Part shown: in pieces, positions 57,064 through 64,000 of the stretch
Numbering within the stretch: the first letter of the stretch is position 1
Layout of the letters: the number at the start of each line of letters is the position of its first letter
Origin: Agrypnia vestita
Lineage: Eukaryota > Arthropoda > Insecta > Trichoptera > Phryganeidae
Reading direction: 5' to 3'
Length of the DNA: 64,000 nucleotides
Assembly (NCBI GenBank): GCA_016648135.1
Contig: JADDOH010000132.1
Location: 1 to 64,000 of the forward strand
The notes under the pieces: generated by a model
The model's database searches: none
Seen by the model: the letters and a program-made list of their open reading frames with translations, nothing else
Told to the model about the DNA's origin: nothing
Made by a program: the position numbers and the translations under genes

Positions 57064-57330
57064 ACTAGTCGTACACCCGTGAAAAATCACGGAAAATGAA
57101 ATAGTTCGCGTCTTTGCTAAGTCCTTGTACACAAAGTACATTTTTGAAGGTCCACGGAGAGGCGGTGATAGTAATGTCGCTAGGGTACCGCGCTGGCACT
57201 AACGCGTCTGAGGATCGCGCCTTACTTCCAGCCATATAGTTTTTTAAGGCGTGAATTTAACAAAATTACGAATGTTACAGGAAGTTACCGACAGACAGAT
57301 AGACAAAGAAATTATTATGTTTGACGTGGT
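57064..57330 (+). mobile_element. SINE-C, longest copy
   Basis: Includes the 5' part missing elsewhere (CTAGTCGTACACCCGTGAAA, AGTTCGCGTCTTTGCTAAGT), the head GTCCACGGAGAGGCGGTGAT and the end GAAATTATTATGTTTGAC. The B box region (GAGGATCGCGCC) is mutated, so polymerase III transcription is unlikely. Confidence 0.6.
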
Positions 57331-57399
57331 ATTTTAACCGGTGACACACTAATAATTATTTGCGATTTGTATCTGATTGTGTCGATGATTGGTAACTGA

Positions 57400-57770
57400 C
57401 TAATAACTAACCATCACGCCGTTTCCCAGAGGAGTAGGCAGAGAGGATAGAACGCCATACTCTTCTGTCTTGATGGTTTTTCCATGTGGAACAGACGAGT
57501 GAGGAATGGATGGTAAAGAAAATTTACGAGGCTAGTGTTGAAGGCAGCAGAAAGAGAGGGCATCCGCGGAAGACCAGGCATGACTAGATTAATAAAATAT
57601 TGGACGGTGGCCTTGTAGAAGTTTCAACAACCGAAGAGCGTGCATGAAAAGATATATGAAAGAGGACGAAGCAAAAGTGGTGTGCCAGGATAGAAGAGTT
57701 TGGCGTTCAACCCTCTCTGCCTAAACCTGCGGGGAAACGGCTTGATGGTCAGTTAGTTATTGTATTAATG
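57400..57770. pseudogene. Two endonuclease-RT tails, head to head
   Basis: 57411-57476 carries the minus-strand end (CATCACGCCGTTTCCCAGAG, GGATAGAACGCCATACTC). 57488-57760 carries a plus-strand piece reading EWMVKKIYEASVEGSRKRGH with KTRH, and ends GGGGAAACGGCTTGATGGTC. The outer ends therefore form an inverted repeat. Frameshifts are present. The same family as 58135-58540. Confidence 0.65.
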
Positions 57771-58134
57771 ATGTACCTAAAAATGATGAAACCGCGAATC
57801 TTTTATATGACGTCATGCACTTAGCTATGATTTATGCTTGAGCTTCTTTACATCCTCGCGTGACTATCCGTTGCATAACTGCATGCACATCCTGCACAAT
57901 AAAATAGACTACAATGCAATGCAAACAAAGGTGCATTCGGACTTGATAACGGCGTGCATCAGTCATGAGTTATCTACTGTACCAACCGTAGTTGGCTAAA
58001 CCTGCGGCTGTGAAATACACAAGTGCAACAACTCTAGAGGTTGATGACATCCACACCGCGTGCATGTTGACATAGTACACGTGACACGTGGTCAGGGGCG
58101 AATTTAGGGTGCGGTGACCCATCTCTTATCATAC
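57771..58134. other. Repeat-free stretch with paired CACGTG sites
   Basis: Non-repetitive, moderately GC-rich DNA. Two CACGTG E-boxes at 58078-58083 and 58085-58090 are separated by one base. They are possible sites for bHLH factors. No gene seen. Confidence 0.35.
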
Positions 58135-58540
58135 TTACTTACTTACCATCACGCCGTTTCCCGTGGGGGTAGGCAGAGAGGATAGAGCGCCATACTCTTC
58201 TGTCCTGACATACAACTTTCGCCTCATCATACATCTTCTCATGCAAGCTCGACGGTTGTTGACCATCTTCCCAGTATCTGGTTAATCTGGTCATGCCACG
58301 TCTTCCATGGTCACCCTCTCTTTCTGGCGCCGTCAACACTTGCATCATATATCTTTCTTACCATTTTTTCCTCATTCATTCGCTCAACATGCCCAAACCA
58401 CCTGAGCGACCCTATTTTTATTCTATGTATTATGCTACGACCAGCTTTACATTCACTCCTAATATCTTCATTCTTTACTCTATCATACATGGATTTACCA
58501 CACATACGTCTAAGCGACCTCATCTCCACTGCATTCAATC
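58135..58540 (-). pseudogene. Endonuclease-RT C-terminus, best copy
   Basis: The frame 58311-58538 reads MRSLRRMCGKSMYDRVKNED, then SLRWFGHVERMNEEKMVRKI and a G-R-basic run. A -1/+1 shift leads to the frame 58139-58348: GMTRLTRYWEDGQ, then VCQDRRVWRSILSAYPHGKR. This is a standard end for Lepidoptera endonuclease/reverse-transcriptase elements (RVRNEDIR...LRWFGHVERM...RKRGRPxxTW...DRxxWRxxLSAYP). One frameshift. The plus-strand frame over it is a shadow. Confidence 0.8.
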
Positions 58541-58599
58541 ACTGATCTCCTATCATGAGACAAAATAATAACAAAACTTTAATTACAAACGGCGACATA

Positions 58600-58604
58600 G
58601 GTAT

Positions 58605-58635
<31 letters not shown>

Positions 58636-58650
58636 TTTATTTATTTATTT
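58600..58650. repeat. TTTA simple repeat
   Basis: About 50 bases of TTTA units, probably the reverse-complemented tail of a LINE or SINE. AGGCTTTTACATAAA follows at 58665 and recurs at about 58791. Confidence 0.7.
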
Positions 58651-58819
58651 GTTTACGCCCATTAGGCTTTTACATAAAGAGTATAAAATAAATTTCAAAA
58701 AGCACATACATTAAAAGTTTCAGGAATAGCACCAAATCATGAGTATAAAAATTAAAAATGTTGAGTAGGTAACGAGCAGCAATGCGTATAGGCTTTTACA
58801 TAAAATTATAGATAGATAT

Positions 58820-59115
58820 TACTTACTTACGTACTTGACCGTCACGCCGCTGCTCAGTAGGTAGAGAGGATAGAGCGCTACCCTATTTTGTCCTGACACA
58901 CAACTCTCATCTCATCCACATTCATACATCTTCGCATGCAAGCTCGACGATTGAATCTGGTCATGTCACGTCTTCCGCGGTCGCCCTCTCTTTCTGGCGC
59001 CGTCAACACACGCGTTCTATATCTTTCATTCATGCCGAAACCATCTGATCGAACCATTTTTAATTCTATTAATTATGCTAATATCAGATTTACATTCATT
59101 CCTAATATCTTCATT
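58820..59115 (-). pseudogene. Endonuclease-RT C-terminus, shorter copy
   Basis: Same family as 58135-58540: on the minus strand IWNEDIRNECKSD, then SIRWF, and the complement of CGCCCTCTCTTTCTGGCGCC, ending GACCGTCACGCCG. It has an internal deletion and frameshifts. The two copies lie in tandem in the same orientation. Confidence 0.7.
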
Positions 59116-59477
59116 CCAGATAGATATTAAACCATTAATAATATTAGACCTGTAGACTATAGATCTGATCCGAGCGTATACGGAGTCATGGATACATGAC
59201 GGCAGCCGAGCACAAACGGATCTGCCAGTATTTCTGAATCTAAAACAGAATGTTTTATTTTGAGCGCACATAGACAATTGAAAATTTCCGCTTTATAATA
59301 AATACGCTTAAAGGAATTATTTTCGCGGTCCAAAACGTAATGTTGTGTTTTTTATCAAACTCAATATAACGAAATTTCAACTAACGATATGTCTTTTACG
59401 GTCCCTTAGATTTCGTTATAATGTGATTTGGCTACATTCTGCCAGTTAAAGTTACGTCACTTTACCTAATTATATAT
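59116..59477. other. Unassigned intronic stretch
   Basis: No repeat or gene recognised. Confidence 0.35.
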
Positions 59478-60192
59478 AGAGTAACAGAGCTAGCTAGCTC
59501 CACAATACTTATGGAAATAAAAACACTTGTTTTTTAGGTTCTACCTTTTTAATTTTCTGAGACGCGTTTCGACTTATCGATCTAAATATTTTACATTCAA
59601 CAGTTGAATGTAAAATATTTAGATTGATAATGCCCTCATAAGGCGAAACGCGTCTCAGAAAAATAAAAAGGTAGAACTTAAACAAGTATCCTTATTCCCA
59701 TATGTGAGATTATGGACTTCTATAATCTTACCTCTGAAACAATAAATCCATAATACTTGTTACAGAGAGATTTCCCTAAATGACGAGTCGAAAATTTTCA
59801 AGCAGCAATGTTCTAATATCAAGAGTTATGGAGATAAGCGATTTCAAAGATTACTATTTTTTTCAATATTTCTGACTATCTTGTCACTGTCTTGTAACGT
59901 TTAAATATCACTCAAATAAAATGAAATAAAACATATGAAAAATATATAATTTATGAATGATTTCAATCATTCTATTGACTATCGTATTGAAGCGAATAAA
60001 CTTTTAGTATTTAATATAAGTTCCTTAGTGAAAGTAAAACGTTTTACAGATAATACATCAGAAATATTGAAAAAATAATACAATGTTTGAAATCGTTCAA
60101 TAACTAACTGACATTGTTGTTTGAACATTTTAGACTCATTATTTTTGCAGGAATATTATCTGTAAAGTATGTTGGACTAGCTTTGTTACATG
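59478..60192. mobile_element. MITE-B subtype copy, interrupted by MITE-C
   Basis: Ends are eroded forms of the second subtype (GAGTAACAGAGCTAGC at the left, GACTAGCTTTGTTACA at the right). Inner landmarks include GACGAGTCGAAAATTTTCAA and TATGGAGATAAGCGA and their counterparts. About 245 bases of MITE-C lie between the terminal segment and the rest of the left arm. Confidence 0.65.
59508..59755. mobile_element. MITE-C copy 3, nested
   Basis: The clearest foldback of the family: TCTGAGACGCGTTTCGACTT pairs with AAGGCGAAACGCGTCTCAGA, and AATATTTTACATTCAACAGT lies at the fold. AATACTT occurs on both sides (about 59503-59509 and 59751-59757), a likely target duplication. An asymmetric tail ending AACAATAAATCCAT is shared with copy 1. 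Confidence 0.8.
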
Positions 60193-60226
60193 TTTATTTT
60201 TACTCATGTATGTAGTTGTTTATAAA

Positions 60227-60483
60227 TCGTTGCTTTATATATAATTAATCCTATGTGCCGTTTTAGTACATTCTAAGATAAACGAATGAAATTGTTTTAA
60301 AAAATAATTGCACTGACTAGATTTATAAAAAATATTATAAATAATTATAGGCAGACTTTCCATGTGAACGGCTATGTTTTTTTTAGTATATCTCCATTAT
60401 TTATATGAAAAATTGACAAATTGATTCGTTTATCTCAGAATGTACTAAACGGCACATTGACTTTATTATATATACAGCGACGA
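60227..60483. mobile_element. MITE-A copy 2, uninterrupted
   Basis: TCGTTGCTTTATATATAATT to CAGCGACGA. Inner arms CCGTTTTAGTACATTCTAAG and TCTCAGAATGTACTAAACGG. Serves as the empty site for the MITE-B insertion at 17.5 kb. Lies just after the MITE-B copy ending at 60192. Confidence 0.85.
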
Positions 60484-61629
60484 AATGTATTTGTCTATGT
60501 ATGCAATTGTCCTCGCTGTCGGTAATGTCTATATGTTCGGTTACCGTGTGTTCAGCTGTGCTGTGTGTAGTTATCTGTTCACTCTATGGTCACATTGGTC
60601 ATGTCACCGATTCACATATAAATAAAATAATCGAAAATCGCGAATAAATATGTTTTCTGATACTGAATCATTATTTTCTTTCACAGTTTGCTTTTTGCAA
60701 TCCTCTCTATACTCACACTCATGCATTCTACATGTCCAAACTGCAACATCGTATCTTATTTACTACCTTCATATTTATTTATTATTCTTCACTCTACAAT
60801 TTAAACTGTTTACTTTCATTATTGTTTTACCAGTTCCAGCCATCAGCATCGGTATGAAGAGAAATACCACATTTTAATTGCAGATACTTCATTTTGCATT
60901 GCCGTCATAAAAGTGCTTGCGCACGCAAGATCTACAATTACAACGGCTCGTCAAAACCAACATGGATTCTATCACAATATTGACAGAGCGAATAGTTATG
61001 AGGATTCATTGTCGTACCTGGAATTGTAATCATTGCAAATAAAACGGGGCAACTTAAAAGAATCGCTAATATAATTTCCAGACTTCGCGGTATGCCCCTA
61101 TCTTTTTTCTAATCTTATTTCCGTTTGTAAACTTAGTCTGGTATTTTCGTGTGAAGAAGCACCGCGATAGTTTATAATCGGATGATTACCTCGAAGTTAT
61201 TTGACGCCAAATTAATCGCCAGCCGTTATGTTCACCTTTATAGCCGGTATCCACATGCCTACTTCTAACCGACTAATATTTTTGTAAATTTGAATATACG
61301 CGAACAGGGTGTTAATGATTTATATTTCTAAACGTTCAGAACAAAAGAGATTCATCTACTAGATAGATAGATCATGTGTGAGAATTTTAGTATGACAAGT
61401 TATTAGTTATTATCATGACAAAAGAAACAACACGCTACAGTTTACTGTACCAAAAATGAAAACTGTTTCAGTCAACGTAAGAGGATAGAAAGTCCATTTC
61501 AAAAAGGCTAGATTAGACTATACACAAAGCACTTTTGACAGTCTCGCTCGGGGAGTCTTATAGTAAAATCTATGCGATAAGCTCTATATTACTCTATTAT
61601 GATCCCCTATTATGTTTAATCCCAATTAT
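60484..61629. other. Repeat-free intronic DNA, possible regulatory block
   Basis: From about 60890 to 61260 the sequence is of mixed composition with no repeat relatives. It includes homeodomain-type cores (TAATTG, ATTAATCG) and an ATTGCAAATAAAAC octamer-like site (about 61031-61044). No coding frame. The frame at 60650-60877 is T-rich and accidental. Confidence 0.3.
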
Positions 61630-61700
61630 AATAATTTCGTTGTCTGTCTGTCCCTCCGTCCGACGCAATTTTGTTTAACGTCCGTAACTTTTTTACAGTA
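61630..61700 (-). mobile_element. SINE-C tail fragment
   Basis: ATAATAATTTCGTTGTCTGT and CGTCCGTAAC are the complement of the SINE-C end (ACGGACGTTAC ... GACAAAGAAATTATTAT). Confidence 0.55.
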
Positions 61701-61704
61701 TAAA

Positions 61705-61835
61705 AACTTTTTTTTCGTCCTCTTGTCCTAGTAGGGTCGGGGGCCCAAAAACTCGACAAGGTGCTTCCACATTCCCCTGTCTTGCGCTGCTTCTGCATGA
61801 GTCAACCATTCTAGACCCATTCTGTTGTATGCGTT
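61705..61835 (-). pseudogene. RTE-like reverse transcriptase end fragment
   Basis: The minus strand reads SSARQGNVEAPCRVFGPPT and LGQEDEKK, matching the last 40 residues of the 23.1-kb copy (in another frame, QRKTGECGSTLSSFWAPDP). Nothing upstream in the polymerase is kept. Confidence 0.65.
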
Positions 61836-63139
61836 CTATTTATACATGCCTCTGATATTTTTTGCAATATTATCCCTATAATAATAGCTTTAACCGACGC
61901 ATTTCCGCACCCAAATAAATGGGTGTTTTTCTTAGAATAAAATTTCCCCTAATACCGGCCTATTTCAGTACTATTTATTGACATCCGGTTGATGATGTAT
62001 CATCCAGTAAATATGTTTTACACATACGCAAAGCGTGTCATTAATTATATTAGGATATATGGTTTGAGAATGCAGCCTCAATTAATAAAAATAAACGTAA
62101 ATTACCCTAATGGAACCTGATACTATTTAAGCTACGAGCTTTTGAGTGGCTCAAAATTAAAAACCGCTGACCTCTGAGGTGAGAAATTAATGGCATCGAT
62201 TTAGTACTTAGCAGTTTGCTAGGCGAATCACTTGTCAATGTCGCTAGATTAAATCCTAATGAGCTAATGAGGAGATAAATGTTACGGCGGGTAAAAGCTG
62301 GTCCTCATCAGTAACTGCCAATCCTCGTGACCCGGTTGCGCTTGGGAATATTTGAATAAATATTTTAATACTGCTTATCGATTCGTCCGATGTTTATATT
62401 CGCTATAGCCCCGATAAGATTGTCCACACCTCTGCATAGATACGCGTGCGGAAGAAAATGTTGAATGTAAACATTGACTGGGGGTCCTTCTCGTCAACTC
62501 TGCGCGAAAGAAAGCATGACGTTCACATTCCCAATTATAATAATTTTATTTTATTAAATTTAATTTAATTCAATTCAGCACATAAACAGGCAGGTCGTGC
62601 CAATAAATTTCCTGCATGATGGTATAAGATGATCACAGTAAAATAATATAAATAGCTTTAAAATACATTTCTATTTCAATGAGGTTTTTAGTTCCATGTA
62701 AGGCAGTGTAAGATGAATATTGGTGGATAATAACCCACCCCATTTATCTGGTTTTAAGCATACAGTGACATCTCTAATTTCGTTCCAGATCCTTGGACTA
62801 ATATCAAACAGGAATTTTATCAAACCAATTTTTTCTACAAGAAATAAAGAGGAATGATTAATCTATTCCCATAAAAAAATCCTATTATTGTTGGCATATT
62901 ATACATTGATGTGGTTGCAAAAAATAATTGTGATACTGTTTAATACTAAAATACATAAATACAAAAGCATTTGGAAGAAATAAACGAATATTTAACAAAC
63001 TTTAATTTTCCTACATGGACCTGGTTGAGGATCATCAGATTTGAGGTTTTCTAAAAATCTGTCTAAATAACTTTGCTTCTGCCTTCTCCTCAAGATGTTT
63101 CGGAAATGTGACATAGTCAGGTTATTTCAGACAATGTTA
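61836..63139. other. Intronic DNA with a GC-richer repeat-free block
   Basis: About 62160-62520 is of mixed composition, with no repeat relatives here, and contains homeodomain-like cores and GATAAGATTG. A minus-strand frame near 62690-62880 (PRIWNEIRDVTVCLKPDKWG) is open for about 60 codons but unrecognised. Confidence 0.3.
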
Positions 63140-63289
63140 TTAGAGCTGGTTTGGGCTTTGCTGGTATGGTACTCCTCTGCAAAGTTTTTGACGTCGATGA
63201 CATTTTTCCTTGATTAATGAAGTAGGAGCTTCCTCCATCTCCTCCTCATCCGAGCCTAAATAAAGTGTATCTATCGTAATCTCGTGCAT
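63140..63289 (-). other. Small acidic open frame, unrecognised
   Basis: A 49-codon minus frame begins with ATG and reads MHEITIDTLYLGSDEEEMEE, then a basic half (KCHRRQKLCRGV). The acid-to-basic pattern looks protein-like and a further piece downstream on the minus strand (DDPQPGPCRKIKV) may belong to it after stops. It may be the start of a decayed transposase. I assign no function. Confidence 0.25.
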
Positions 63290-63489
63290 CTTGCAAATCG
63301 TTTTATATTCCAAACAAAATTTTCAAATACTTCTTCAAATCACCAGTTACATTTTAGTTAACATGCAGATGGTACACGCACTGTTTGCGCGCGTAACATC
63401 AAAACCTTCACTACGGGACCAGAATGTACAAAGGTACAAAATCACACAAGGAGGCTGCTCTAATTATTGTATTCATAATTGAACTGTTA

Positions 63490-63800
63490 ATTGCTTCTTA
63501 ATTGCAAGTAGACTTGGAAAGTTACCGAGAACGTTGCGCGTCTGGTCTCGACACGAAAGATTCTCGTCAACTTTCCATGCGAGAAAGTTGAGTGCGCCCG
63601 GCTCCGGGATTTTTATTTCTCCGATATGGCGACGAGATTCATCGCCGACTTGTTTATTATTCAATCCTGTCTCCGTGGCGCCGAACGAACGCAATTAGAC
63701 TGTAAAACATCGCTTATCGCTCGGAACAAGCGCTCACCAGTGCCGATACGTAGACGCGCGTGTGCAAACAGGATCCAACCCGCAAACTTAGGAAAAGAAA
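63490..63800. promoter_or_regulatory. GC-richer repeat-free block
   Basis: About 300 bases with evenly spread CpG (GCGCGTCTGGTCTCGACACG, GCCGATACGTAGACGCGCGT) and opposed short frames (63473-63694 minus, 63626-63862 plus) without motifs. It could be an enhancer, an alternative promoter or an exon. Confidence 0.25.
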
Positions 63801-63869
63801 ATGTCTATCGCGAAACTAAGGGGCCACAGATCAGCAAAATATATAGACATGAACTAACGTAAATTTGAT

Positions 63870-64000
63870 ATTAATTATAGAAGTCTCATAGAGATAAAGT
63901 TACGAATATGAGAAACGTGTGTATGGAAGTCTTTTTATACGATGGCCCAGAGATTACAATGTGTATGAGCTGGATTAAGTGATCACTCTACACAATGCAA
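63870..64000. mobile_element. MITE-F copy cut by the window end
   Basis: AATTATAGAAGTCTCATAGA starts the left arm. ATACGATGGCCCAGAGATTA and AAGTGATCACTCTACACAAT match interior blocks of the 44.3-, 48.0- and 26.5-kb copies. The right arm lies beyond 64000. Confidence 0.7.

Overview
The window is AT-rich, repeat-dense nuclear DNA of an animal, most likely an insect and probably a moth or butterfly. I infer this from the mix of elements: mariner DNA transposons, several families of non-LTR retrotransposon 3' ends of the endonuclease/reverse-transcriptase kind common in Lepidoptera, tRNA-derived SINEs, and many short TA-flanked foldback MITEs. No bacterial-style operons, rRNA genes or CRISPR arrays are present. 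Nearly all listed open frames are chance frames or fragments of decayed transposons.

The only good candidate for a host gene is near 54 kb. A GC- and CpG-rich island (about 53.47-54.15 kb) leads into a short exon (54151-54217). It has an ATG in a good start context, an in-frame upstream stop and a consensus splice donor. The following 9.8 kb would be its first intron. Repeat-free, moderately GC-rich blocks there (about 60.9-61.26, 62.16-62.52 and 63.49-63.8 kb) could be regulatory. I could not identify the gene from its 22 residues.

The rest is layered mobile DNA. The best-preserved element is a 1285-bp mariner (13307-14591) with perfect 29-bp inverted ends, a TA duplication and a DD34D transposase broken by one stop codon. 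Recurrent families, named here for convenience, are: SINE-A (5 copies), SINE-B (2), SINE-C (about 4), SINE-D (2); MITE-A (2), MITE-B (long-arm foldback, about 9 pieces), MITE-C (3), MITE-D (3), MITE-E (2), MITE-F (4); and several groups of reverse-transcriptase C-termini at 0.9, 12.6-13.1, 18.9-19.4, 20.2-21.4, 23.1-23.6, 35.4, 37, 39, 56.2, 57.5, 58.2, 58.9 and 61.7 kb. Three other mariner remnants (0.7, 31.7 and 55.9 kb) and one hAT-like fragment (6.1-6.36 kb) are degraded.

Nesting gives relative ages. MITE-B sits inside MITE-A at 17.2-18.0 kb, and comparison with the uninterrupted MITE-A at 60.2 kb shows a TA duplication. MITE-C sits inside a MITE-B relative at 59.5 kb. A 1.4-kb MITE-B-like element at 22.3-23.7 kb has taken up a SINE and a LINE fragment. 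The most unusual structures are a 763-bp element studded with twelve GCATGC palindromes (46844-47606) and a recurring hairpin motif, CCTGA(T/C)GAAG-stem-CGAAAC, that resembles a hammerhead ribozyme core (best at 42611-42646). I see no evidence of a complete, novel multi-gene system.
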